DNA from: Herbaspirillum rhizosphaerae_A
GTDB lineage: Bacteria; Pseudomonadota; Gammaproteobacteria; Burkholderiales; Burkholderiaceae_D
Assembly (NCBI RefSeq): GCF_046025915.1
Contig: NZ_JAQQFR010000014.1
Coordinates: 89,298-153,297, forward strand
Length of the DNA: 64,000 bases
Direction of reading: 5' to 3'
The stretch's first letter is position 1. Each line of letters begins with the position of its first letter. Positions 18,733 to 27,251 of this stretch are shown in pieces. A program made the translations under genes and the position numbers. A model generated the notes under the pieces. It saw only the letters and a list, made by a program, of their open reading frames with translations, did no database searches and had not been told where the DNA came from.

Positions 18733-19357
18733 GTTTTACTGTTGCCAACAATGCGCCCGCACCGATAAAAGTCGCACCGGACAGGCGATTGAACATCTTC
18801 GCCCGCCCCGGCGTACGCAGCCACGGCGCCACACGTGCAGCAAAGTGCGCATAGAACGTCAGCCAGAACAATTCGAAACAGACGAAGGTCGCGCCCAGCA
18901 CCAGAAACTGCGGCAACTGTGCGGCCTGCGGATTGATGAACTGCGGGAAGAACGCGGTGAAGAACAACAGCGCCTTGGGATTGCTTCCTCCGACCAGGAA
19001 TCCTTGCCAGTACAAACTGGCGCGCGACTTTGTCGTCGCCGGCGCGCGCCCTTCGTCCACGCCTATCGTGCTTTGGGTCGAGAAAAAAGTTCGCACGCCA
19101 ATATACGCGAGATAGGCAACGCCGCACCATTTCAAAATGAGAAACACCTTTTCCGAAACTGCAAGAATCGCTCCCAGTCCTGCGGCCGACACCAGCATGA
19201 TCAGACACACCGCCGTCACGCTGCCCAACGCACCGGCAAAGGCGCGACGTACGCCGTGATGGATGCCGTTGGTAATGCACATCAGGACACTGGGGCCGGG
19301 TGTGACGGTCAGAACGAATACCGCCGCGAGATAGAGAAAAAAGGTTTGTAGCGTCAT
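18725..19357 (-). CDS. LysE/RhtB-family amino-acid exporter
   Basis: A 210-residue membrane protein with about six helices. The N-terminal TPGPSVLMCITNGIHHGVRRAFAGALG is the RhtB signature, and GGSNPKALLFFTAFFPQFI is the conserved central motif. Family members export homoserine, threonine, leucine or other small molecules; which one is exported here cannot be told. It is the first of four LysE-superfamily genes in the window. It lies 37 bp after the methyltransferase gene and may be part of the moeA-moaD-methyltransferase transcript. Confidence 0.9.
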   Translation of the reverse strand: MTLQTFFLYLAAVFVLTVTPGPSVLMCITNGIHHGVRRAFAGALGSVTAVCLIMLVSAAGLGAILAVSEKVFLILKWCGVAYLAYIGVRTFFSTQSTIGVDEGRAPATTKSRASLYWQGFLVGGSNPKALLFFTAFFPQFINPQAAQLPQFLVLGATFVCFELFWLTFYAHFAARVAPWLRTPGRAKMFNRLSGATFIGAGALLATVKRS

Positions 19358-19394
19358 GATCGCTGTTTTTGTTGAATGATTTCAGGGGCGCAAT

Positions 19395-20054
19395 TTACAC
19401 GGACTTGCGCCACACCGTCGCCAGCCATGCCTGCTCGGCGCGCAGCAGTCCATCGGGACGGTAATAATGCCGTATCTCGGCAAAACCTGCTGCCGTCATG
19501 AAGCTGCGCCAGGCTTCCAGATCGTGATACGAACCATAGCGCCCACTGCTCCAGCCTTCGCTGTTGCTGCCGCGCGGATTGGAGCAGAACAGCACGCCGT
19601 CAGGCTTGAGCGTTTCGCGTAACTGAACCAGCACGCGCGGCAACTCAGCGACCGGAACATGGAACAAGGACGCATTGGCAAACACGCCGTCAAATAAGGC
19701 GGCCGGCAAATCCAGTTCAAAGAAGTTCTGATGCCACACTTCGCAGCCCGAATCGACGCGCGCCATCTCGACAAAACTGGCCGTGCCGTCAAGACCGATG
19801 GCGCGATGGCCCAGCTTGGTAAAAGTCTGCAAGTCGCGCCCCGGCCCACAGCCGAAATCCAGAATGGTCAGCGGCGCCGACGCCGATGGAGATTCCGCGA
19901 TGGCATCCAGCAAGGCATTGATGTTCTGGCTGACGTCATGGTCTCGCGTGCCTTCGCGGAAGTCGACCGCGCGGCCTTCGTAATGCGCCAGCGTGCCGCC
20001 GGCAATGACATCAAGCTGTTCTTTGGGCAGCGGCATGATTTCCCTCAAACTCAA
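19395..20054 (-). CDS. class I SAM-dependent methyltransferase
   Basis: A cytoplasmic Rossmann-fold methyltransferase of 219 residues. Motif I is ILDFGCGPGRDLQTF (about 63-77), the acidic end of strand 2 lies in AIGLDGTASFVEMA, and motif IV is around FDGVFANASLFHVP. The acceptor is unknown. The open frame starts at TTG 20054, giving a TTGA overlap with the moaD stop; ATG at 20036 (MPLPKEQ) is the alternative. Co-translation with moaD suggests at least shared expression with molybdenum cofactor synthesis, but no sequence evidence links it to that pathway. Confidence 0.85.
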   Translation of the reverse strand: MSLREIMPLPKEQLDVIAGGTLAHYEGRAVDFREGTRDHDVSQNINALLDAIAESPSASAPLTILDFGCGPGRDLQTFTKLGHRAIGLDGTASFVEMARVDSGCEVWHQNFFELDLPAALFDGVFANASLFHVPVAELPRVLVQLRETLKPDGVLFCSNPRGSNSEGWSSGRYGSYHDLEAWRSFMTAAGFAEIRHYYRPDGLLRAEQAWLATVWRKSV

Positions 20055-20308
20055 CCGCCCGTTACCGGCGGGAAGAAAGCGACTTCGCCACCCTCTTCGA
20101 TCAACGTATCAGGCTCGACCATGTTGTGATCGTAAGCCATGCGCAATGCCTTCTCAGGCGACAATACTTCCATCCACAGGCCACCACGGCCCATCAGGAA
20201 AGCACGTACGTCGCCGACGGTCTTGACGTGATCCGGCAAATCGACGACTTCTTGCGTGGCGCCGAGCGCCTCACGCACGCTGGCAAAAAAACGGAGTTCT
20301 ATTTTCAT
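20051..20308 (-). CDS. moaD: molybdopterin synthase sulfur carrier subunit MoaD
   Basis: An 85-residue beta-grasp (ubiquitin-like) protein. It ends in PPVTGG, the C-terminal Gly-Gly that is activated by MoeB and carries the thiocarboxylate sulfur to MoaE. Start placed at ATG 20308 (MKIELRFFASVREALG), where all MoaD proteins begin; the longer frame to 20440 runs into moeA and has no family similarity. It follows moeA by 55 bp and overlaps the methyltransferase start. Confidence 0.95.
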   Translation of the reverse strand: MKIELRFFASVREALGATQEVVDLPDHVKTVGDVRAFLMGRGGLWMEVLSPEKALRMAYDHNMVEPDTLIEEGGEVAFFPPVTGG

Positions 20309-20363
20309 GTGTTTCAAATCCTTTGAAGACGATGGACGACACGCACTTGCCGGACTTGCCGGC

Positions 20364-21608
20364 TCAGTTAAGCAAGTGGTCGAATGGAATAAACCGCACA
20401 AGATCGCCCTCGGCGATGGTCTTGCCCGGTGCGTTGTCAATCAGACCGTCGCCCCATACCGTTGATGTCAACACACCCGAGCCCTGGTGCGGAAACAGAT
20501 CAAGCCCGCCCTGATCGTTGAAACGGGCTCGCAGAAATTCCTGACGGCGGTCGGCTTTGGGCCAGTTGAAATCGGCACGCATGGTCAGCGCGCGCGGTGC
20601 GACGTTTTCCACGCCTTGCAGGCGCAGCAAAAACGGCCGTACAAAAATCAGGAAGGTAACGAAGGTCGACACAGGATTACCAGGCAAGCCAATGAAGAAG
20701 GCCTTGCCGCTTGCATCACTGCTACGATTGATTTCGCCGAAAGCCAGCGGCTTACCCGGCTTCATGGCGATCTGCCACATATTGAGACGGCCTTCCGCTT
20801 CGACAGCCGGCTTGACGTGGTCTTCTTCACCGACCGAGACACCGCCGCTGGTGATGATCAGATCGTGGCTGGCTGCTGCAGCGCGCAAGGTGTCACGCGT
20901 AGCTTGCAACTGATCCGGCACGATGCCGAAATCCTTGACGTCGCAGCCGAGGTTTTCCAACAAGCCACGCAGCAAAAAACGATTGGAGTTGTAAATCGCG
21001 CCGGGCTTCAACGCTTCGCCCGGCATCGTCAGCTCATCGCCGGTAAAGAACACCGCCACACGCAGCTTGCGCACTACCGGCAACGTAGCCAATCCGACTG
21101 AAGCAACCAGACCCAGCTCTTGCGGACGCAAGCGTACACCGGACGGCAGGATGGTGCTGGCGGATCGGATGTCTTCACCGATGGTGCGAATCCAGTCGCC
21201 CGCTTCCGGCACATGACGAACGATCACGTGATCGCCATCGGCATCTTTACTGAACTCGCAAGCCTCCTGCATGACGATGGCGTCAGCGCCTTCCGGCACC
21301 ATTGCGCCAGTGAAGATGCGCGCTGCCGTGCCAGGCTCCAGCGCGGTGCCGACGTGACCTGCGGGAATACGTTGCGATACCCGCAAACGCGTTTCACCGC
21401 TGGCACACTCGGCCGCGCGTACGGCGTAGCCATCCATCTGCGAATTGTCCATGCCCGGCACGTTGATCTGCGACACCTGCGGCGCCGCCAAAACGCGGCC
21501 GTTGGCTTCCAGCGTGGGGACGATTTCCGTGTCGGTCAGCGGGACGGCGGACTTGGAAAGAAACTTGGTCGCTTCCGCGACACTGAGCAGAGGTGGCTTG
21601 ACTAGCAT
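20364..21608 (-). CDS. moeA: molybdopterin molybdotransferase MoeA
   Basis: A 414-residue enzyme that ligates molybdate to adenylylated molybdopterin in the last step of molybdenum cofactor synthesis. Family motifs: VPGMDNSQMDGYAVRA near residue 50-65, RIFTGAMVPEGADAIVMQE, the MoCF domain with TSGGVSVGEEDHVK (about 235-248) and the GLPGNPVS loop (about 305). Length is normal. It heads a minus-strand group moeA-moaD-methyltransferase. Its promoter must lie in the roughly 90-bp gap with the MocR gene. Confidence 0.95.
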   Translation of the reverse strand: MLVKPPLLSVAEATKFLSKSAVPLTDTEIVPTLEANGRVLAAPQVSQINVPGMDNSQMDGYAVRAAECASGETRLRVSQRIPAGHVGTALEPGTAARIFTGAMVPEGADAIVMQEACEFSKDADGDHVIVRHVPEAGDWIRTIGEDIRSASTILPSGVRLRPQELGLVASVGLATLPVVRKLRVAVFFTGDELTMPGEALKPGAIYNSNRFLLRGLLENLGCDVKDFGIVPDQLQATRDTLRAAAASHDLIITSGGVSVGEEDHVKPAVEAEGRLNMWQIAMKPGKPLAFGEINRSSDASGKAFFIGLPGNPVSTFVTFLIFVRPFLLRLQGVENVAPRALTMRADFNWPKADRRQEFLRARFNDQGGLDLFPHQGSGVLTSTVWGDGLIDNAPGKTIAEGDLVRFIPFDHLLN

Positions 21609-21701
21609 AGAAAGAAAATGGATTGCCTCGAAAAGGCCTCCATTCTAGTGCAAACCGAGGCTTGGAGCTGACTATACGATCAGCCCTGCACTAGTCCACT
21701 T

Positions 21702-23105
21702 CTAGCGCAGCAACCCCTGCATCGCTGCCGCAAAACGCGGATCGCCAAGCAAACCGACGTTGTAGCGCGACCAGCGAGATTGCACTTCGGTATCGATGTG
21801 AAATATGCTGCCCGGTGCAGTGACGATATTCTGCCGCATCAGCGCCTGCGCCAGCGTCTTGGAATCCGGGAAACCCGGCATTGCCGCCCAGACATACATC
21901 GATTGTGCCGGTGCGCAAAACAGTTCTGCGCCCAGCTGATCAAGCAGACGACGTGCGTTCTCGGTGGCCTGCGTCAGGCGATCGCGCAGACGGGCTGCGT
22001 GACGGTTGTAATGTCCCTCGCTGAGAATGACATCGAGCGTGCGTTCGCAATACTCGGAACTGCTCACGTGAATCAGCATCTTGATGTCGGCAAGATCACT
22101 GGCCAGATCGCGGTGGCAGGCAAGAAAACCGACGCGCAAAGCCGCCGATACCGACTTCGAAAAGCTGCCGACATAAATCGTGCGCCGCAGTTGATCCAGC
22201 GTAGCAATACGCGGCGCGGCGTTGGGCTTGAAGTCGGCGAAGGTGTCGTTCTCGACGATGATGGCGTTGTAGCGGTCGGCCAGTTGCAGGATCTTGTGCG
22301 CCTTGTGCGGCGAGGTGTCGGAGCCGGTTGGGTTGTGTGCCAGCGTCTGGGTGAAGAACAGGCAAGGTTTGCCGATTTTCAACTCCCGCTCCAACGCTTC
22401 CAGATCGGGACCGTCGGCCAGACGCGGGATACCGATGATGCGCGCGCCACTCAGCTTCAGCTTGCCGAATAGCATGTAATAGCCCGGCTCATCGACCAGC
22501 ACGCGGTCGCCCGGTTTGACGAAATTGCGGATCACGATATCCAGCGCCTGATTGGCGCCATGGGTCAGCACGATCTGGCTGGCCGACGCTTCGATACCGT
22601 GATTGGCGAGCCGATGTACAAGGTGCTGGCGCAATGGCTGGTAACCGAAACGGCTGCCGTAGCCGAACAAGGCGCCGAGACCGGTGCGCACCACCTTCTG
22701 ATGAAATTTATCCAGCCGCACTTCGCTCAGCCAATCCACCGGCGGAAAGCCGTCTCCCAGACGCAGATGTTCAGGATCACTCTTCAATTGTTCACGCATG
22801 AGCCAGACCACATCCATAGCCCGGCTCAATGAAGTGGCCTCGTCGTCTTCCTTGATGGCCGGCGCCGCTGCGCAAACGAAGAACCCGGAACCTCGCCGCG
22901 GCTCCACCACACCGAGTGCGGTCAGATAATCGAACGCGTTGACGATGGTGTTCTTGGCGCAGTCATGCGTCCTGGCCATGTCACGGATTGATGGCAAGCG
23001 GCTGCCGGGTGCATAGACACCATCGCGGATCTGGCGCTGTATCAGTTGAACCAGTTGCCGTGTAAGGGTCAGGGGCGCGGCGGCTTCGGGGGATTTGGTC
23101 GGCAT
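21702..23105 (-). CDS. MocR-type GntR/aminotransferase transcription factor
   Basis: A 467-residue MocR/PdxR-type regulator. It has an N-terminal GntR winged helix-turn-helix (about 15-80, GSRLPSIRDMARTHDCAKNTIV), a linker, then a fold-type I aminotransferase-like domain with the PLP-binding lysine in VGSFSKSVSAALRVGF (about 330). Such proteins sense PLP together with an amino-acid-like ligand. It is divergent from the HMG-CoA reductase gene, with a 158-bp shared gap full of GGTACA repeats. That makes the reductase operon the likely target. True aminotransferase activity cannot be excluded. Confidence 0.9.
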   Translation of the reverse strand: MPTKSPEAAAPLTLTRQLVQLIQRQIRDGVYAPGSRLPSIRDMARTHDCAKNTIVNAFDYLTALGVVEPRRGSGFFVCAAAPAIKEDDEATSLSRAMDVVWLMREQLKSDPEHLRLGDGFPPVDWLSEVRLDKFHQKVVRTGLGALFGYGSRFGYQPLRQHLVHRLANHGIEASASQIVLTHGANQALDIVIRNFVKPGDRVLVDEPGYYMLFGKLKLSGARIIGIPRLADGPDLEALERELKIGKPCLFFTQTLAHNPTGSDTSPHKAHKILQLADRYNAIIVENDTFADFKPNAAPRIATLDQLRRTIYVGSFSKSVSAALRVGFLACHRDLASDLADIKMLIHVSSSEYCERTLDVILSEGHYNRHAARLRDRLTQATENARRLLDQLGAELFCAPAQSMYVWAAMPGFPDSKTLAQALMRQNIVTAPGSIFHIDTEVQSRWSRYNVGLLGDPRFAAAMQGLLR

Positions 23106-23143
23106 GGCGGTTCCGGATGATGTTGCATCGCAGGAGAAGTGTC

Positions 23144-23198
23144 TTGGGTACAGTTGCAGTACTGTTCGTCAAAAGTGTACCAAATATATTGGGTACAG
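23144..23198. promoter_or_regulatory. TTGGGTACAG repeats between mocR-type gene and mvaA
   Basis: TTGGGTACAG occurs at 23144-23153 and again at 23189-23198, exactly 45 bp apart. An inverted partner, TGTACCAA, lies at 23176-23183 and pairs with GGTACA (23192-23197). A further palindrome, CAGTACTG, lies at 23157-23164. MocR-type regulators are known to use direct plus inverted repeats spread over 40-60 bp, so this is a good candidate operator for the divergent regulator. Confidence 0.6.
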
Positions 23199-23263
23199 CC
23201 TGCTATTCTTGCCTCATTCCATTCCGGCCAACGCCGGATATAACATCGAGACTAAGGCCCGCC

Positions 23264-24550
23264 ATGACCGTCGATTCCCGACTCCCGCAATTCCGTTCAC
23301 TCACACCACAGCAACGCCTGGCGCAAATTGCCGAACGCGCCAGCCTCAGCGCCGATGAAGCCGCCTTGCTCGGCAATCCGAGCGCGCTGTCGCTGGATGT
23401 CGCCAACGGCATGATCGAAAACGTGGTCGGCACCTTTCAGCTGCCGATGGGCGTGGCCGGTTATTTTCAACTCAATGGTAAGGATGTACTCGTGCCGATG
23501 GCGGTGGAAGAACCGTCCGTGGTCGCAGCAGCGTCCTTCATGGCCAAGCTGATCCGCGATTGCGGCGGCTTCCATACCTCCAGCAGCGAACCGCTGATGC
23601 GCGCCCAGGTACAAGTCATCGGCGTGACCGATCCCTACGGCGCGCGACTGGCGATTCTGAAGGATCGCCAGACCATCATCAATATCGCCAACAGCCGCGA
23701 CCAGTTACTGATCAGTCTGGGCGGCGGTTGCAAGGACATCGAAGTCCACGTCTTCCCTGACACACCGCGCGGCGCAATGGTGATCGTGCATCTGATCGTC
23801 GATGTGCGCGACGCGATGGGTGCCAACACCGTCAACACCATGGCTGAAGCGGTTGCCGGCCATATTGAGCAAATCACCGGCGGCAAGGTGCGCCTGCGCA
23901 TCCTATCCAACCTCGCCGACCTGCGCCTGGCGCGTGCCCATGTGCGCGTCTCGCCGGAAGCATTGACCACCGCCGACTACGACGGCGTTGACGTGATCAA
24001 TCGCATTGTCGATGCCTACACCTTCGCGGCTGTCGACCCTTACCGCGCCGCCACGCACAACAAGGGCATCATGAACGGCATCGATCCTGTCATCGTCGCC
24101 ACCGGCAACGACTGGCGCGCGGTCGAGGCAGGCGCCCACGCCTATGCTGCACGCAACGGCCATTACACCTCGCTCAGCACCTGGGAAATCGGCAACGACG
24201 GCCATCTGGTCGGCACACTGGAAATCCCGATGCCGGTCGGTCTGGTCGGCGGCGCCACCAAGACGCATCCGCTGGCTCGCCTGGCACTCAAGATCATGGA
24301 TGTGAAGTCGGCGCAAGAACTGGCTGAAATCGCCGTCGCCGTCGGTCTCGCCCAAAACATGGCTGCCCTGCGCGCCCTCGCCACTGAAGGCATCCAGCGC
24401 GGCCACATGGCCCTGCATGCGCGCAACATTGCGCTGGCAGCCGGCGCAACGGCGGATGAAATGGATTGGGTGGTACAGCAGATGGTTGCCGCCAAAGACG
24501 TGCGCGTCGATTTTGCAATTAAGCTGCTAAGCCAGCGACGTGAAAAATAA
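23264..24550 (+). CDS. mvaA: hydroxymethylglutaryl-CoA reductase, degradative (class II)
   Basis: A 428-residue class II HMG-CoA reductase, related to the enzyme of Pseudomonas mevalonii that oxidises mevalonate to HMG-CoA with NAD. Recognisable: ENVVGTFQLPMGVAGYF with the catalytic glutamate (about 50-66), VPMAVEEPSVVAAASF, DAMGANTVNTMAEAV (substrate-binding), and a C-terminal region with the class II HMALHARNIA motif whose histidine is catalytic. Start set at ATG 23264 (MTVDSRLP); the frame extends back to 23117 through the promoter. HMG-CoA lyase and thiolase genes are not adjacent, so the pathway role is inferred from class only. Confidence 0.9.
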   Translation: MTVDSRLPQFRSLTPQQRLAQIAERASLSADEAALLGNPSALSLDVANGMIENVVGTFQLPMGVAGYFQLNGKDVLVPMAVEEPSVVAAASFMAKLIRDCGGFHTSSSEPLMRAQVQVIGVTDPYGARLAILKDRQTIINIANSRDQLLISLGGGCKDIEVHVFPDTPRGAMVIVHLIVDVRDAMGANTVNTMAEAVAGHIEQITGGKVRLRILSNLADLRLARAHVRVSPEALTTADYDGVDVINRIVDAYTFAAVDPYRAATHNKGIMNGIDPVIVATGNDWRAVEAGAHAYAARNGHYTSLSTWEIGNDGHLVGTLEIPMPVGLVGGATKTHPLARLALKIMDVKSAQELAEIAVAVGLAQNMAALRALATEGIQRGHMALHARNIALAAGATADEMDWVVQQMVAAKDVRVDFAIKLLSQRREK

Positions 24551-24611
24551 GACTCACCCGCAGTACAAAAAAGATCGCTTCATCAGAAAGCATCGATAAC
24601 CAGGAGACAAC

Positions 24612-25832
24612 ATGCAAGCACAATTCAAACTGAATACCCTCGCCCGTCTGATCGCAGCGTCCGCGCTTTGCTTCGCTGGCGCCGCGCAGGCGCAGGTGTC
24701 GGACGACGCTGTCCGCATCGGCTTCATCACCGACATGTCCGGCCCCTATGCCGACACGGACGGCGCCGGCGGCCTCGAGGCGATCCGCATGGCAGTAGCC
24801 GACTTCGGCGGCAAGGTGCTGGGCAAGCCGATCGAAGTGCTGTCCGCCGACCACCTGAACAAGGCCGACATCGCCGCCACCAAGGCGCGTGAATGGGCCG
24901 ACCAGCGCGGCCTCGACATGCTGATCGGCGGCGTCAATTCCGCCACCGCGCTGGCGACCAACAAGGTGATGGCGGAAAAGAAACGCGTCTACATCAACAT
25001 CGGCGCCGGCTCGGCACGCCTGACCAATGAAGAGTGCACGCCCTACACCGTGCACTATGAATACGACACCGTGGCTCTGGCCAAGGGCACCGGCAAGGCG
25101 GTCGTCAAGCAAGGCGGCAAATCATGGTTCTTCCTGGAGGCTGACTACGCATTCGGTCATGCGCTGGCCAGCGATACCGGCGCCGTGGTCAAAGCCAACG
25201 GCGGCACCGTAGTGGGCTCGGTGAAGCATCCGCTGTTCGCCTCCGACATGTCGTCCTTCCTGCTGCAAGCGCAGGGTTCCAAGGCGCAGATCCTGGGCCT
25301 GGCCAACGCCGGCGACGACACCGTCAATGCGATCAAGGCGGCCAAGGAATTTGGCGTCACCAAGACCATGAAGCTGGTGGGCCTCTTGATGGTGATCAAC
25401 GACATCCACGCACTCGGCCTGAACAACGCCGAGGGATTGATGATGACCGACAGCTGGTACTGGGACAAGGACGAAGCATCGCGCCAGTTCGCCAATCGTT
25501 TCTTCCTGAAGATGAAGAAGATGCCGAGCACGCACCAGGCGGCAGCCTACTCCGCCACCACCACATATCTGAAAGCAGTCGCCGCCATCAAGACCGATGA
25601 TTCGACCAAGGTCATGGCCGAGCTGAAGAAGATGAAGATCGATGACTTCTACAACAAGGGCTACATCCGCGCCGACGGCCGCAACATCCACGACATGTAC
25701 CTGTATCAGGTCAAGTCGCCGGCAGAATCGAAGAAGCCTTGGGATTATCTGAAGCTGGTGGAAACCATTCCCGGCGAGCAGGCATTTACTACCGTCGCCG
25801 AATCGAAGTGCAGTTTGCTGAAACCGCAGTAA
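24612..25832 (+). CDS. branched-chain-type ABC transporter substrate-binding protein
   Basis: A 406-residue periplasmic binding protein of the LivJ/LivK type (Peripla_BP_6). A signal peptide ends in FAGAAQA just before QVSDDAVRIGFITDMSGPYAD, the classic first strand of these proteins. It follows the HMG-CoA reductase gene by 61 bp with ribosome site AGGAGACAAC and is probably co-transcribed. No permease or ATPase gene is nearby, so it would have to share a transporter or act as a sensor protein. The context suggests a C5-C6 acid such as mevalonate or a related compound as ligand, which is inference. Confidence 0.9.
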   Translation: MQAQFKLNTLARLIAASALCFAGAAQAQVSDDAVRIGFITDMSGPYADTDGAGGLEAIRMAVADFGGKVLGKPIEVLSADHLNKADIAATKAREWADQRGLDMLIGGVNSATALATNKVMAEKKRVYINIGAGSARLTNEECTPYTVHYEYDTVALAKGTGKAVVKQGGKSWFFLEADYAFGHALASDTGAVVKANGGTVVGSVKHPLFASDMSSFLLQAQGSKAQILGLANAGDDTVNAIKAAKEFGVTKTMKLVGLLMVINDIHALGLNNAEGLMMTDSWYWDKDEASRQFANRFFLKMKKMPSTHQAAAYSATTTYLKAVAAIKTDDSTKVMAELKKMKIDDFYNKGYIRADGRNIHDMYLYQVKSPAESKKPWDYLKLVETIPGEQAFTTVAESKCSLLKPQ

Positions 25833-25871
25833 TCAAAAAATCTCCTGCAGTACCTGAAGTTGTTGTGGTGT

Positions 25872-25912
25872 GAACCGGCCGGCATTTGAACAATGCCGCC
25901 GGTTCTTTTTTT
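25872..25912 (+). terminator. Rho-independent terminator of the mvaA operon
   Basis: Strong hairpin: GAACCGGCCGGCAT (25872-25885) against ATGCCGCCGGTTC (25893-25905), with one unpaired base in the stem, followed by TTTTTTT. Confidence 0.9.
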
Positions 25913-25957
25913 ATGTGCGTCAGCTTTTAAGGCAAGCCACTAGGAGTCATTTTTAGC

Positions 25958-26605
25958 TCAGTTACCGCTGCGACGATAAAACGCCATCGTGCCTGCCAGC
26001 GCCAGCAGAATCGCGCCGCAAGAGCGATCCAGCCACAGGACTGCGCGCTGACGCAGCAAACTGACCGCACGCGCACCGATGATGGCGTAACCCAGCATCA
26101 CGCTGAAATCCAGCCCGGCAAACACCAGACTGATCGCTGCATACTGCGGCCATTGCGGCTCGGCGGCATTGATGAATTGCGGCAGCAGCGCTGAACAAAA
26201 CAGATATCCCTTGGGATTGGTCACCGCGACCAGAAACGACTTGGCAAAAATTCGCGACGGCGCCACATCCTCCGACTCGACCATCGCGCGCGAAAGATCC
26301 AGCCCGCCCTTGGAGCGCAGCATGCGAATCCCCAGCCAGGTCAGATACGCCACGCCTATCCATTTCACCACCGAAAACCAGAACTCGGAGGCCGCCAGCA
26401 CCGCACCCAAACCGAGCGCAACCGAACCTACCAGCACAAAGTCCGACGACACAGCGCCCAGCATGCCCGGCAATGAGCGACGTACGCCATAGCGTGCGCC
26501 ATTGGCCAGTGCCAACAATACAGTCGGGCCTGGTGTGGCGATCGTTACCAGCGCCACCAAAGCAAACAGAGCGAGGGTCGTGAAGTTGAGTGTGTGTGCA
26601 AGCAT
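25958..26605 (-). CDS. LysE/RhtB-family exporter
   Basis: About 215 residues with six predicted membrane helices. TPGPTVLLALANGARYGVRRSLPGMLG is the RhtB signature and AVTNPKGYLFCSALLPQFI the conserved central loop. Substrate unknown. Start placed at ATG 26605 (MLAHTLNF); a TTG at 26617 would add four residues. Convergent with the mvaA operon and apparently monocistronic. Confidence 0.88.
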   Translation of the reverse strand: MLAHTLNFTTLALFALVALVTIATPGPTVLLALANGARYGVRRSLPGMLGAVSSDFVLVGSVALGLGAVLAASEFWFSVVKWIGVAYLTWLGIRMLRSKGGLDLSRAMVESEDVAPSRIFAKSFLVAVTNPKGYLFCSALLPQFINAAEPQWPQYAAISLVFAGLDFSVMLGYAIIGARAVSLLRQRAVLWLDRSCGAILLALAGTMAFYRRSGN

Positions 26606-26709
26606 GAATAATCCCAAATCATTAAGTTGAACCGCGCGTATCCGATATCTATCGAAATCCGAACGGTCTCAGTCGTAAAACTTCATTCCGGCACAAGGTG
26701 CTTCAGCAT

Positions 26710-27153
26710 CTAGTGCTTGCGAAGAATCGCTTTCAGAAAAAGCTTGAGATCCTTCTCCAGATCCACGCCAAAATCTTGTCTGGCCACGCCTCGGAATACC
26801 AGCGGCTCCAGCATTGTGTCGCTGTCATCAACGGTTCGCACGGCACCGCCCAAGGCGTCAAATTTGATGGAATAAATATAGTCCGGATTCGTCGCGAGAT
26901 CGGGATTGTCCACATAGCGCCGGACGCGGAAACTCAAACTCAAGGATTCCGGCTTTTGACTGTCTTCCCTCAACTCATCAGCCCACCACCTCGCAGCCTC
27001 CAATTCACCTTTCAGGGAAGCGACCATTGTCTTGACCGCATCAATGGCTCTGGAGGTGATGATGTCAAAATCCTCCAGCGCCTGTCTGGCGTCGTCCTCG
27101 GCCGCTTGTTTCTCCAGCGCTATCTCGCGTAGTGCGTCGTCAAGTATTCCCAT
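26710..27153 (-). CDS. hypothetical protein, unknown family
   Basis: A 147-residue acidic protein I do not recognise. The first 65 residues look like one or two long amphipathic helices (ALREIALEKQAAEDDARQAL, possibly coiled coil). The rest, from LSLSFRVRRYVDNPDL, looks like mixed beta strand with a short C-terminal helix. There is no signal peptide or membrane segment. Codon use is ordinary for the window, which supports a real gene. Neighbours (LysE exporter, FrnE-like protein) give no clue. Confidence 0.6.
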   Translation of the reverse strand: MGILDDALREIALEKQAAEDDARQALEDFDIITSRAIDAVKTMVASLKGELEAARWWADELREDSQKPESLSLSFRVRRYVDNPDLATNPDYIYSIKFDALGGAVRTVDDSDTMLEPLVFRGVARQDFGVDLEKDLKLFLKAILRKH

Positions 27154-27251
27154 GGATCATCTTTCATTTCATCGAAGAGCGAATGGTAGCCGACAAGCAC
27201 ACGCACTTCACAAAAAACTTGCCTGCCGCTGCGAATGCCCGCCCACGATAA

